64,000 nt of DNA, taken from Persicaria tinctoria. Its lineage: Eukaryota > Streptophyta > Magnoliopsida > Caryophyllales > Polygonaceae. The notes beneath the pieces were generated by a model, which did no database searches, had not been told where the DNA came from, and saw only the letters and a program-made list of their open reading frames with translations. Position 1 is the first letter of the stretch; each line of letters starts with the position of its first letter. The position numbers and the translations under genes are program-made. Shown here piece after piece: positions 31,817-42,889 of the stretch. The stretch is taken from contig JBANSL010000005.1 of NCBI GenBank assembly GCA_037127255.1, forward strand, positions 79,551,160 through 79,615,159. The letters are read 5' to 3'.

Positions 31817-33510
31817 GTGTGTGCTAGTTCTAGTTCTAATCCAACGGTAGGAAGTAAATATTGTCCCTCCTGCCTCAAGGACTATGTTGCCTCACTGTCT
31901 GAACCCACTTCTGTCTCTGATGCACTGAGCAAGCCTGAATGGATCAAGGCTTTGCAAGTAGAACTTAATGCACTTGAAGCAAATCACACTTGGACTCTTG
32001 TTCCCAAGTCTGTTGCTCCATCAACTGTTACTTGTAAGTGGTTGTTCAAAACCAAACTAAAATCTGATGGCACTCTAGACAGATATAAGGCAAGATAGGT
32101 GGCTCGGGTTTTTTTTTCAATTGGAAGGAATTGATTGTTGCGAGACATTTGCACCAATAGCAAAAATGATCTCTATACGAACTCTACTTGCTCTTGCTAC
32201 AGCTAGAGGGTAGCCTGTGTCACATATGGATGTGACAAATGCATTTTTGCATGGTGAATTGGAGGAGACAGTGTACATGGACTTACCTTCTGCCTATGCT
32301 TTGCTTAAAAACCTTCATTGCCCTCAGGGGGACTGTGTAAATGAGGGCAACAAAGCTGATGGGATGGCATACAAGCTGGATAGATCTCTCTATGATCTAA
32401 AATAGGCCCCAAGGCAATGGTTTGCCAGATTTTCACAAGTTGTAAAAGCAGCAGGATATGTGCAATCTATGTCAGATTACTCCTTATTCTTCAAAGCAAC
32501 AAAGTCTTTATACACAACCTTGTTAGTTTATGTTGACGATATGCTAATCACTGGAGACAACAATGTTGAGATCAAGGAATTGAAGGATCATCTACACAAG
32601 CATTTTCTAATGAAAGATTTGGGAAATATGAGATATTTCCTTGGTATTGAGATAGAGAGAACCAAGGAAGGAAAGCTTCTAAATCAAAGGAAGTATAGTC
32701 TTGAGATCTTGAAGGAAACTGGAATGACTGTAGCAAAGCCTGCAACTACTCCCTTAGATCCAAAGATCAAACTAACTTTGGAAGGAGAGCATAATAAGGT
32801 TGATGTTATCTCATACAGGAAATTGGTGGGAAAACTTATATACCTCACCATTACCAGACCTGATATATGTTACACAGTGCAGGTGCTAAGTCAATTTATG
32901 CACAGACCAAGTGATGAGAAATGGAGAAGTGCTAAACATGTGCTCATGCATGTATCTCAAGAAAGCATCGGGACAAGGTCTGTTCATAGATAAAAATTCT
33001 AATATGCAGCTTCATGCATTCTGTGATGTGGATTGGCAAAGTTGCCCGATGACAAGGAGATCATTAACAGGGTTTTGTATCATGTTGGGAAACTCAATGA
33101 TCTCATGGAGAACCAAGAAGCAAACTTATGTTGCAATGTCATCTGCAGAATCTAAATACAGAGCATTGGCAACAGTCAGCTGTGAGATCACTTGGTTGCT
33201 GAAACTACTTGCTAATCTTCAAGTGTCTCCAATGCAACCTATCAAGCTATACTGTGACAACAAGTCAGCTATGCATATTGCTCGTAATCCCGTGTTTCAT
33301 GAGAGAATGAAGCACATAGAAGCTGACTGCCATTTAGTTCGTGAGAAGGTTCTCAAAAAGGAAATTGTGCTTGGTTACATACCCACCAAGGAACAGCAGG
33401 CAGACATTTTCACTAAGGTGGTATCTCAAGACCAATGTAATAAACTCCTTACCAAGTTAGGTGTTGTTCATCAGTTCAAAACAACTAACTTGAGGGGGAC
33501 TGATTCTTGA
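31817..33510 (+). pseudogene. Copia reverse transcriptase and RNase H of element A
   Basis: Blocks in order are KPEWIKALQVELNALEANHT, CKWLFKTKLKSDGTLDRYKA (stop at 32096), MDVTNAFLHGELEETVYM, a stop at 32403, YVDDMLITGDN (catalytic YVDD) near 32529, KDLGNMRYFLGIEIERTKEG, TRPDICYTVQVLSQFMHRPS, then a frame change near 32940 and RNase H (MSSAESKYRALATVS, KLYCDNKSAMHIARNPVFHE). It ends at 33510. The frame is broken at least three times. Confidence 0.9.
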
Positions 33511-33572
33511 ATGAAGAACACTTTCACTCTCATTTCTCTTCATCTCTTTCTTTGAATTTACTATGATCAACA
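33501..33572 (+). repeat. 3' LTR remnant of Copia element A
   Basis: Only the last 72 bp of the LTR are present, starting TGATTCTTGAATG right after the polypurine tract TTGAGGGGGAC. The first half of the LTR was lost. Confidence 0.85.
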
Positions 33573-33577
33573 TGAAG

Positions 33578-34052
33578 CTATCAATAAGATGACTAGATAA
33601 CCCTACACAGAGGGTTGTCAGCCAAAAGAAAAAAAAAACATGTACACTAACTTAAATCTAAGATTATAAATATAAATAAGTTTATATATCAAAACGTCTA
33701 AAAAATATATAGTGCCGTTGATTCTTGATATCTGGTTAAGTTGACGAACTTTGACTTTGGCACGACTGATTTAGAAAGTGGTGACAATTGCGATTCTTCT
33801 TGTGATGGTGAGAGGAAGGCTCCCATCTAGCCCCAACCATGGAAAGCTAAATTCCATGTTGCGACTAGATAAACATTGTTGCCATCTTTTTATTTGAGTA
33901 GGAGTGGAGAGTTCGGTTCAACGTGTGAAACGAAACCGCATAGATCCAAAGATCCAAGTTTTTGGCTGAAAAGATTAAAGGTTTTCTTGGATTATCAACG
34001 ATGTAAGTTTTGGATTTGTGTTTGTGTTTAACTAAGAGAGGTACACAATTAA
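33578..34052. other. Spacer between two Copia elements
   Basis: No ORF or repeat of note is seen. The sequence is moderately AT-rich and may be ordinary host DNA. Confidence 0.45.
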
Positions 34053-34057
34053 TATTC

Positions 34058-34212
34058 TATTGATATTTTGTATATATTATAAATATCCTTCTAGATAAAT
34101 ATGTAGAGATTCTATCCTTGTAGCCCAAGTTCTATCTTTTGTATATCTCGTTGTGTATATATTCTAAAACAATCAATGAAAAGAGCACGATTTGCCTTTC
34201 ACAAATTCTACA
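34058..34212 (+). repeat. 5' LTR of Copia element B
   Basis: 155 bp. It matches 38440-38565 except for a 29 bp stretch (CTAGATAAATATGTAGAG region) missing in the 3' copy, where the two ATCCTT repeats have recombined. Confidence 0.92.
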
Positions 34213-34227
34213 TGGTATCGAGCCAGG
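34213..34227 (+). promoter_or_regulatory. Primer-binding site of Copia element B
   Basis: TGGTATCGAGCCAGG abuts the 5' LTR. It is a variant of the usual TGGTATCAGAGC. Confidence 0.8.
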
Positions 34228-34298
34228 CAATTCCTCTCTTCCTATAATGTTTTTTTTACAAACCCTAATTCTTCTACCTCCTACCGCCGCCGCCAGCC

Positions 34299-35495
34299 AT
34301 GGCCGACCCTCCACCCGCCGCTGCCCAAGCCCCCGCCTTTTCCTCTCCCTACTACCTTCATCCGTCAGATCATCCCGGTCTCACTATCTGTCCGATCGTT
34401 CTCACGGGTGACAACTATCAGGAATGGGCAACAAGTATGCTCAACGCTTTTCAAGCGAAGGGCAAACTAGGCTTCCTCTCCGGCGACCCCGCAAAGCCTG
34501 CCGATGATCATGCCGATCTCCCTCACTGGCTTCGGGTCAACTCTATGCTTGTCGGATGGTTGGCTCAATCAATGGAGCCGTCTCTTCGCTCGACGATTAC
34601 TCTGTCGGGCACGGTTAAGGCTCTTTGGGATGAACTTTAACTCCGTTTCTCTGTCGAAAACAGTCCCCGGATCATGCAATTGCGCTCTGAGATCGCGCGC
34701 TCTACTCAAACCGGCCAGTCAATTTCGGCTTACTATGGTCGTCTGAAGCGTCTCTGGGACGAATTGTCGGCGATCTCGCCAATCCAATGCACCTGCGGCC
34801 AACACGCTAAGGAGAAGGCCACCAAACGGATACACCAGTTTCTCATCGGTCTCGACGACGACACTTATGGTACTCTGCGCTCCACCATAGTCGCCCAGGA
34901 GCCTCTTCCCGCTCTCAGCCACATCTATGCTTTGGCTGTTCAGGAGGAGCGCCTTCGGTCTATCGCCAAGGATCGGGATGCCAAGGCCGACTCTATGGCC
35001 TTTGCTGCTCGGGCTCCGACGTCTTCTAAATCCTCTTCGTCTCCATCGGACCGCAAGGCTCTCCAATGCTCTCACTGTGGTCGTACAGGCCACGATGTCT
35101 CTTCATGCTTCAAAATCATCAGCTTTCCGGAATGGTGGAACAACGGGCGTGGCGTCAGCGATCCCGTCACCGGCGCTCCCCCATCTGCAGGCCGAGGACG
35201 TGGTTCTTCCAGCGGCAGCGGGCGTAGCCCTTCCAGCAGCGGCCGCGGCAGGGGCTCTGCTCAGCACGTCCTCGCCAATGTTGCGTCTTCCTCCACTGCT
35301 CCGCCTCTAACCGCCGATGATCGTTCTGCTCTTGGTCCTACTATCACCGACGAACAATGGTCTACTCTCCAGACCATCCTTCAGGCCATCAACTCTAAAT
35401 CTGGTAATGATACTTTAGAAGGTACGGTTCTAACTCCCTGGATTCTTGATACGGGTGCCTCTCTTCATATGACCGGTGATCTTCGCCTCCTGTAA
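34299..35495 (+). pseudogene. Copia gag and protease start of element B
   Basis: The frame from ATG at 34299 encodes ICPIVLTGDNYQEWATSMLN, MLVGWLAQSMEPSLRSTI, then a TAA at 34638, and continues in the same frame with ISAYYGRLKRLWDELSAI and CTCGQHAKEKATKRIHQFLI. A zinc knuckle CSHCGRTGHDVSSC (CX2CX4HX4C) lies near 35068-35109, then a GRGRG-rich stretch. The protease active site follows as WILDTGASLHMTGD. A TAA at 35493-35495 closes the frame. The pattern is a typical plant Copia Gag with two point-like stops. Confidence 0.9.
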
Positions 35496-35730
35496 GCAGT
35501 TGGTCCGGTCTCTTCCCATTCAATTAAGATCCCCAACGGCACCATCGTTACATCTGATAAAGCTGGAATTGTTCCTCTTTGTGACCTCATTTCGCTGCCC
35601 AATGTTCTATATGTCCCTGGATTGACATGTCACCTTATCTCTTTCCGTTGTTTGATGGCTGAATTACAGTGTGTTGCCACTATTACAGATCGTTTGTGTG
35701 TAATTTAGGACCGCATTTCGAGGACGTTGA
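35496..35730 (+). pseudogene. Protease C-terminal part of element B
   Basis: The frame continues after the stop with IKIPNGTIVTSDKAGIVPL, LPNVLYVPGLTCHLIS and a further stop near 35707, then RTLIGVGEPRDGVYWLRW. The expected GAG-pre-integrase LWHxRLGH block is missing or scrambled, so a deletion may lie near 35770-35850. Confidence 0.7.
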
Positions 35731-36705
35731 TTGGAGTGGGTGAACCTAGAGATGGGGTCTATTGGCTTCGCTGGACCACGCCGACCTACCTTCCCTCCAC
35801 ACAACCGCCGCCGACCTCCCCTCAACGCTAAACAACCTCGCTCTTCCTTTCCTATCAGTCGTTCTTGTTCTGTTGAACCTTTTGATTTAATACATTGTGA
35901 TATTTTGGGCCCATATCGATTGTCTTCTACCTGTGGTGCTTCTTATTTCCTTACTATTGTGAATGATTACTCTCGATCTACTTGGGTCTTCCTTATGAGT
36001 CAAAAGTCACAAGTCTCGCGGCTTATCCCAAATTTCTGCACCATGACTCAAACACAATTCAATCGCAAAGTCAAACACTTTCGCAGCGACAACGGGTCTG
36101 AGTTTGTCGCTCTCAAACCCTTCTTTTCCGATCAAGGCATCCTATTTGAGTCTTCCTGCGTCGCCACTCCTCAACAAAATGGTCGGGTTGAACGTAAGCA
36201 TCGTCATATCTTAAATGTTGCTCGATCTCTTATGTTTCAGGCTCATCTCCCTCTAACGTTTTGGGGTGAATGCGTCCTTACTGCCTGTCATCTCATCAAC
36301 CGAACTCCTACCAAACTTCTACATGGGAAAACTCCTTTTGAGCTTCTTCACAATCACATGCCTGATTATTCTCTTCTTCGAGTTTTTGGTTGTCTGTGCT
36401 ATGCTTCTGTCATTCCTAGAAGCTCAGACAAGTTTCAACCTCGAGGCCGAAAATGCCTCTTTTTAGGATACCCTTTTGGCCAGAAGGGTTGGCGTCTGTA
36501 TGACCTTGAAACTCATCGTATCTTCGTCTCCAGGGACGTTGTCTTTCATGAGTCGACCTACCCCTACCTCTCCTCCCCGTCATCACCACCAACCCTTCTG
36601 CGCCGATTGTGCCTACCCCCCTCACCCATGATGATCCCACTACTGACAACCCCTCCTCCGACGTCAGGGGGAGCACCCACCAGCCGGCACCGCAGCCCCC
36701 TGTAA
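35731..36705 (+). pseudogene. Copia integrase of element B
   Basis: The DDE catalytic triad is present: LIHCDILGPYRLSSTCGASY (first D), FRSDNGSEFVALKPFF (second D) and QQNGRVERKHRHILNVARSL (E). It is followed by the conserved NRTPTKLLHGKTPFELLH, VFGCLCYAS and CLFLGYPFGQKGWRLYDLET blocks. The start codon of this open stretch is not real. The frame overlaps the next ORF by about 100 bases, so one frameshift separates integrase from reverse transcriptase. Confidence 0.9.
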
Positions 36706-38432
36706 GGCGCAGTACCCACCCTCCCGCTCACCTTCGCGATTATGTGTGCACCTCTCTCGGCAGCCATGACCCTCTCTTGCAATCGCCTTCTCCGGTCTCG
36801 TCCTCAGGTACACACTATCCTCTGTCTAAGTATATTAACTATGATAACTTATCTCCGCAACATGCCTGCTTCTTGGCCGCTATCAGTGCTCAGCAGGAAC
36901 CTTCTACTTTTCAAGAGGCCGTTCGTCACGCTCACTGGCATGATGCTATGAGGGCTGAGATTGATGCTCTTCATCGTAACGGTACTTGCCAAGTCTGCCA
37001 GTTACCACCAGGCAAGCATCCCATCGGCTGCAAATGGGTCTTTCGGGTCAAACACAAAGCTGATGGTAGTATTGAACGGTACAAAGCTCGTTTGGTTGTT
37101 CTTGGTAATCGTCAGGTTGAGGGCATCGACTACAAAGAAACTTTTGCTCCGGTTGCCAAGATGGTGTCTGTCAAAGTTTTCCTTGCTGTCGCTGCTATTT
37201 GAAACTGGGAGTTGCATCAGATGGATGTTCATAAAGCCTTTTTGCATGGGGACCTTCATGAGGAGGTCTATATGTCTATGCCTCCAGGTTTCGCTACTCC
37301 AGGCAGAGGTACAGTATGTCGGCTCCGAAAGTCTCTATACGGCCTTCGTCAGGCACCCCGAAATTGGTTCTCTAAGCTCTCTATGGCTCTTAAGAGGTTT
37401 GGTTTCACTCAGTCTTACGCAGATTATTCCCTGTTCTCATACTCTAAATCGGGCATTGATCTGCATGTTCTCATCTACGTGGATGATCTGATTATTGGTG
37501 GCTCTAATCTCGCCTCTATTGAACGCCTAAAGAGGTATCTTCACTCCTGCTTTTATATGAAGGATTTGGATACTCTGAAATATTTTCTGGGTATTGAGAT
37601 CTCTCGTACCCGGGCTGGTCTCTTCCTCTCCCAGCGGAAGTACACTCTCGACATAGTGCATGAAATCGGCCTCCTTGGTGCTAAGCCAGTTACATTTCCT
37701 ATGGAGCAGAATCATCATCTTCCTCTTGATGACAGTCCGCTTCTTGATCAACCCGACAAGTATCGTCGGCTAATTGGGCGCCTTATCTACCTTACCATTA
37801 CTCGCCCGGAACTCTGCTATTCCGTGCACACATTGGCTCAGTTCATGACCAGCCCACGGCAAAATCACTGGCTTGCTGCTCTCCGAGTCATTCGCTATTT
37901 GAAGGGCCTTCCGTCTCAGGGTATTCTTCTCTCCAGAAACAGCTCTCTTCGGCTTACCGCCTTCTGCGACTCTAATTATGCAGCGTGTCCTCTTACCCGT
38001 CGGTCGCTTACCGGTTACTTCATCATGCTTGGTGAGTCTCCGGTGTCTTGGAAGACCAAGAAACAAACTACCGTCTCACGCTCTTCAGCTGAGGCGGAGT
38101 ACAGAGACATGGCGACCACAACCTGCGAGCTCATCTGGCTCAAATCTTTTCTTCGGTCTCTAGGTGTTCGACATGGTCTTCCTATGCATCTCTGGTGCGA
38201 CAGTCAGGTGGCCCTTCACATCGTCGCCAATCCGGTCTTCCATGAGCGTACCAAACACATTGAGGTTGACTGTCATGTTGTATGTGATCAGCTAATTGTC
38301 GGGGTCATCTCTCTCTCTCACATCCGTTCTGCAAATCAACTAGTGGACATCCTTACAAAGCCGCTTGGTCAGCAACAGTTTCAGGTGCTTCTGTCCAAGT
38401 TGGGCATTCGAAATCTACATGCTCCAACTTGA
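36609..38432 (+). pseudogene. Copia reverse transcriptase and RNase H of element B
   Basis: One frame runs from 36609 to the stop at 38430-38432, broken only by a TGA at 37201-37203. Blocks are CKWVFRVKHKADGSIERYKA, KETFAPVAKMVSVK, MDVHKAFLHGDLHEEVYMSM, KSLYGLRQAPRNWFSKLS, YVDDLIIGGSN (catalytic YVDD), KDLDTLKYFLGIEISRTRAG, ITRPELCYSVHTLAQFM, then RNase H with FCDSNYAACP, SRSSAEAEYRDMATTT and LWCDSQVALHIVANPVFHER. This is a complete and well-kept domain set. Confidence 0.92.
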
Positions 38433-38439
38433 GGGGGAG

Positions 38440-38565
38440 TATTGATATTTTGTATATATTATAAATATCCTTGTAGCCCAAGTTCTATCTTTTGTATATC
38501 TCGTTGTGTATATATTCTAAAACAATCAATGAAAAGAGCACGATTTGCCTTTCACAAATTCTACA
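38440..38565 (+). repeat. 3' LTR of Copia element B
   Basis: 126 bp, starting TATTGATATT after GAGGGGGAG and ending TTCTACA. The target duplication TATTC follows. Confidence 0.92.
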
Positions 38566-38570
38566 TATTC

Positions 38571-38970
38571 ATCCTGTAAATGTGAAAATTTTATGTTTTC
38601 TAGGTGTACGTATAAACATTTATTTTTTCATCACGGAATACGACGATATTTTTATTCCCAAGAGTTTTATTATTGATTGGTTTCTAAAAATAAATAATAA
38701 AAGAATTATTTTAATATACATTTAATTTTTTTGAACTTTTTTTTAAATTCAAAATTCCCCTTTTAAACATTTTTTTATTAAGATTTAAAGGCAAAATCGA
38801 CCTCTATTATTTAGCAAAAATAGCTCAACTAACCTATTTTTTTATTATTATTATCTAAAAAAGGGTGTATTCTTGTAAACTAAATATTGATTTGGCAGAT
38901 TTATGCAAATTGGCCTTTCCATTATACTAATATGTGTTCTTCACAATCTTATAAGAATGGTGGCACTAGG
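38571..38970. other. AT-rich spacer, nothing recognised
   Basis: No ORF of weight, repeat or RNA is supported in this stretch. Confidence 0.5.
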
Positions 38971-38997
38971 ACTAAGATGACTGCGTTTGTTGAACAA

Positions 38998-39092
38998 GAT
39001 GACTCCGTTTGTTGAACAAGATGCATTAATGGAAGAGGCTCTTCCGGCTCTTCCATTAATGCATCTTGTTCAACAAATTAAACGGAGTCATC
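38998..39092. repeat. Long near-perfect inverted repeat (hairpin)
   Basis: Arms 38998-39037 and 39048-39092 pair over 27 bp and 13 bp, each perfect, interrupted by a 5-base bulge (AAATT) on the right. The loop is about 10 bases. The arm includes GATGCATTAATGGAAGAG. A 22 bp tandem copy of part of the left arm (GTTTGTTGAACAAGATGACT region) precedes it at about 38979. Confidence 0.9.
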
Positions 39093-39345
39093 TTTGCTCC
39101 TCCGAAGAGCATATGGGGACTTAATTATGGCATATGGGGACTTAATTATGGCATGTATGGGAGACTGGGAGTGAGTATATCATAGAGATTATATGTTGCA
39201 GGCTATGGGTGATGGATCCGCAATTATATGTAAGTTGCAGGCACATCATGTGTATATCGGAGTAAATTAGAGTTGCAGGCGCATGGGTGATTGGGTCCGC
39301 AATTATATACTGATCATGTTGCAGGCACATCACGTATATGCAGAG
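39093..39345. repeat. Short tandem and direct repeats
   Basis: CATATGGGGACTTAATTATGG occurs twice in tandem at about 39111-39153. GTTGCAGGC...GGGTGAT...CCGCAATTATAT occurs twice at about 39197-39230 and 39273-39309. Confidence 0.7.
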
Positions 39346-40367
39346 TCCTTTGCAAGGATCAAGGATGCATATTTTTTATATATAAAGAAAGATTTCGAGA
39401 TTAGACCGGCTTGAAATTCGATAGGCTGATAAGTCGACATATAGAAAATCGTCAAATATATAACAAATCATAGGAAAAAAGTGAATAAATCAGGTAGTAT
39501 GCACCAAATAATAATGAATCAAAACAGACCTACTATTAGCACGATGAGGGCGTAGACTAAGAACGAATCCAAACACTATCGTGAGATAGCACAGTTGACC
39601 AGTGATGCATCAGATATCTTTGTAGCCAGTGAGGGCGAGGCTCTAATGAATCTTTTCCGTATATGGAGTCACCCCCGTACACACTATCACAATCTCAGCC
39701 AGTTCCGACTTCGATTGCCCGAACCCCAAAGAAGAAGTAGATCGCAAGACACACCAGAGAAAAGCCGTGCAACTTCCGAGCAAACCGCACCAAGTTATTA
39801 CTACTACTACCGAGATAATTACTAATCTAGTATTGTTTACTCAAGCCCTAGCGAGTTTTAGGACATGAAAGAGCTTTATTCAGACGCTTACGGGAATTTG
39901 GTTAACCCTTGTGGGATTTCGTTTAAAACCTTTCAAAATTTTGGTTAAACCCTTTCGGGATATTTGTCAAGCCCTTTCGCGATTTAAGCCCTTTTGGGAC
40001 ATACGTACGCACTACAGGAGTTTTCGCTTACTCTCTCTCCCCCTTGATTCAGGGTTATCGAACTAGCACACCTAACATCTAATATGACGGCGGCCATATA
40101 TATATATATAGGAACACCGTACCGTCCACGACACTCGCGAGAAGGCACGACTGGGAACAAGGGACAACAAACCGAAAAGGGGGCGAAAAGAGGGACGCCA
40201 ACGAAAGGAGGCAGGCGGCATGTCACCGGACCCCGAATCGAAGCGGCGCGGACGAAAGGGTAAGAAGCACCAAGGGACCCAGGTTGAATGTTAGCCCGAA
40301 CCTAGGTCGTCGGAAAGAGGCCGATCGAGATCAAACCAAAGAACCCATAATGAAGTCGCCATGGAGA
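39346..40367. other. Spacer with no recognised gene
   Basis: The sequence includes TTTGGTTAACCC/TTTCGGGAT repeats near 39890-39990 and a TATATATA run near 40097. Small ORFs on both strands show no known motif. Confidence 0.45.
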
Positions 40368-40375
40368 AGGCCAAC

Positions 40376-41267
40376 TAGACCTATCAAAACACAACCCGAC
40401 CCGACCCGAACGTGCGGAAAATTTTCGACCTGAACCCGGAAATTTTTTCTGACCCGAACCTGAAAACGGGAAATTTTCTGGGTGATCTGGGTTTCGACTC
40501 GGTGACCCGATTGACCCGGTAATTTTGACCAGATTTACGCAATTGACCCGGTTTATTTATAATTATATATGATTAAATATTTTTTTATGGAGATTCCAAT
40601 TTATTACATTTTATAATTACAATCACTTGATCTTTCATTTTCAAATCAACTTTTATATTTATTTGTATTGTGTAATATTTCGTCCGATCGATAGTATTTG
40701 ATTATATATTTTTCAACAGACTTTTTTTAAGAAGATAAAAATTCTAAAAAATATTAAAATATTAAAACAATTCTATGCTTATTACTAATTGCATGAAATT
40801 ATTTGAAAATTTGAAATTTTATATATTATTACATTTTATTAAAAATTATGAGAAATAATAAAAATCAAATGTTTTTAATAAAATGTAATAATATATAAAA
40901 TATCAAAATTTTAATAAAATTATATTTTAAAAATTATTTAAAATTTTGATTTTTATATATTATTACATTTTATTAAAAATTACGAGAAATAATAAAAATT
41001 AAATATGTTAGATCAGATATAGTATATAATTAAAAGAATTAGAACTTTTGAGCAATGTCTTTAATTTTAGAATTTTAAATTTATCACAAAATTATCAAAT
41101 TATGATTTTTTTTAATTTAGAAAATTAAAAAGTGACCAACCCGAAATGACCCAAACCCCGGTCAAACCCGGGTTCGAGTCTACCCGGAAATACCCAAAAA
41201 TCGTATTACTCGGGACCCGAAGTGACCTGACCCGAACCCGACCCAAATGACCCGTTTGACGGGTCTA
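40376..41267. mobile_element. hAT-like element (GACCCG-rich), copy 1
   Basis: Left terminus TAGACCTATCAAAA and complemented right terminus TAGACCCGTCAAAC agree at 12 of 14 positions. The 8 bp AGGCCAAC flanks it at 40368-40375 and 41268-41275. Both ends are rich in GACCCGACCC motifs, the interior is very AT-rich, and no transposase is present. A related element lies at 43642-44235. Confidence 0.88.
40816..40901. repeat. 30 bp perfect inverted repeat inside the hAT-like element
   Basis: Arms 40816-40845 and 40872-40901 are exact complements with a 26-base loop. A third, direct copy of the arm (TATATATTATTACATTTTAT region) follows near 40956. Confidence 0.9.
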
Positions 41268-41279
41268 AGGCCAACAGAG

Positions 41280-41598
41280 TGTTGGAAGAGAGGAGGCAGA
41301 ACGTTTTCTCTGAATCCTCCTCAATTCAATTGATCTGAAGAACTTCAATTACAATTTATAACCCTAAAACTAACCGTCCACTGTGGTTCTTACCCATTAA
41401 CCCACTAATTTAGGCCCCTAAAACTAACCGTCCACTGCTTGTGGTTCTTACCCATTAACCCACTAATTTAGGCCCACTAATTGAATAACTAATTAATCCT
41501 AAATTCCTCTAACTGATCGGCCACACTAACACAAACCCTAACCGCCCATTGACTTAATTAATTTCTAATTAACTTAATTTTGAATTATTAAACTAACA
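41280..41598 (-). repeat. 3' LTR (minus orientation) of the TRIM-like element
   Basis: 319 bp. It is longer than its partner because a stretch starting CCTAAAACTAACCGTCCACT is duplicated in tandem (about 41361-41475). Confidence 0.88.
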
Positions 41599-42619
41599 TC
41601 ATCCCTTAATTAAAAATTCCAAAAAAATTCAGACCCACGTTCATCGTCTTCTTCAAATTCTTCTGGACGCCAGCATCGTCTTCTTCAAATTCTTTTGGAC
41701 GCCAGCATCATCTTCTTCTTCGAATTGATCTAGACGCACCCGCCTTCAATTCTCGATCAATTGATGCACTTCTCACAATCTTCAATCTTGATGCACCTCC
41801 TCATCGACATCTTCAAAATTTTCAACCAACGCGTCTTCAATCTTCTCGGCGATGGACGCACTTCTCGTCGTCGACTTCAAATTCTTCGATGTACCTCTCA
41901 TCGTCTTCGATTCATGGAGCCATTTTCCGATCTCCATACCTCGGTCAGACTCTCATCACCTGAGCCCTTCAACCGCCTTCATGACTGCCTTCTTCGGCCG
42001 GGCTCTCCCCATCGGAGCCCACTTCCTCAAACTTCGACCTTCTTTGGTCGGACTCTCATCGGAGTCGACGACTTCCTCAAACTTTGACCTTCTTTGGTCG
42101 GACTCTCATCGGAGTCGGCGACTGGACTCTATTCCGAGTCCGTCGCCTACGACTGGACTCACATTGTAGCCCTTCGACAACCGCCTTCTTCTTCGGCGTT
42201 CTTCCCCTCCGGACTTTCCTTTTCCGGACACAAACTACACACGGATGGACTCTTTATCACATCCCTTGTTCTTCATCCACCTTCTTCAATCGGCCGTATC
42301 TTCCGCCTCCTTCTCGTCGACGGTGTCATTGCCCGGACTCTTCTTCTCGGGCACTTCAACCTCCGGGATCTTCATCTCCGGATCAACAATCAAACATGGA
42401 GAACCATCTTCTAGGCCTCCTTCTTCACAATTCCTTGGCTCGGAATCGTCTCAACAATGGAGCACTTTGAAGCCCCCTCCATCCCTGCGTGGGAATCCTT
42501 TTTTTTATTTTTTCAATGTCTTCCTCCTCTTGGAAAGACCACTTCCATGGAGTACTTTCTCTCCATTCATCAATAGGATCGAACCCGGAATAGAATCTCG
42601 AACCCTAGCTCGGATACCA

Positions 42620-42884
42620 TGTTGGAAGAGAGGAGCCAGAACGTTTTCTCTGAGTCCTCCTCAATTCAATTGATCTGATGAACTTCAATTACAATTTATA
42701 ACCCTAAAACTAACCGTCCACTGCTTATGGTTCTAACCCACTAACCCACTAATTTAGGCCCACTAATTGAATAACTAATTAACCCTAAATTTCTCTAACT
42801 GATTGGCCACACTAACACAAACCCTAACCGGCCACTGACTTAATTAATTTCTAATTAACTTATTTTTGAATTATTAAACTAACA
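42620..42884 (-). repeat. 5' LTR (minus orientation) of the TRIM-like element
   Basis: 265 bp, adjacent to the primer-binding site on its left in plus coordinates. It closely matches the left LTR. Confidence 0.88.
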
Positions 42885-42889
42885 CAGAG

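Larger units (their letters stand above)
25395..33572 (+). mobile_element. Copia element A, decayed, with nested solo LTR
   Basis: The element is bounded by the 5 bp target duplication TGAAG (25390-25394 and 33573-33577). The 5' LTR is 25395-25553, the 3' LTR remnant is 33501-33572, and the primer-binding site TGGTATCAGAGC is at 25554. The Copia order gag, protease, integrase, reverse transcriptase, RNase H is present. A 3.2 kb solo LTR is inserted between the GAG-pre-integrase region and the integrase (27549-30747). Multiple stops and frameshifts make it inactive. Confidence 0.92.
34058..38565 (+). mobile_element. Copia element B, nearly intact, recently inactivated
   Basis: Full-length Copia of 4508 bp with the target duplication TATTC (34053-34057 and 38566-38570). 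LTRs are 34058-34212 and 38440-38565, and the primer-binding site TGGTATCGAGCC is at 34213. The polypurine tract GAGGGGGAG directly precedes the 3' LTR. The LTRs start TATTGATATT and end TTCTACA, so the 5' terminus is TA instead of TG. The coding region needs only a few stop and frame differences to be continuous. Confidence 0.93.
41280..42884 (-). mobile_element. Small non-coding LTR retrotransposon (TRIM-like)
   Basis: LTRs at 41280-41598 and 42620-42884 start TGTTGGAAGAGAGGAG and end AAACTAACA. The 5 bp duplication CAGAG lies at 41275-41279 and 42885-42889. Orientation is minus: complement of the sequence next to the right LTR reads TGGTATCCGAGC, a primer-binding site close to the initiator Met tRNA type. 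The internal 1.0 kb is CT-rich with short repeats (TCGTCTTCTTCAAATTCTT). ORFs there have no retrotransposon domain. At 1.6 kb this is TRIM-like or a small LARD. Confidence 0.88.
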
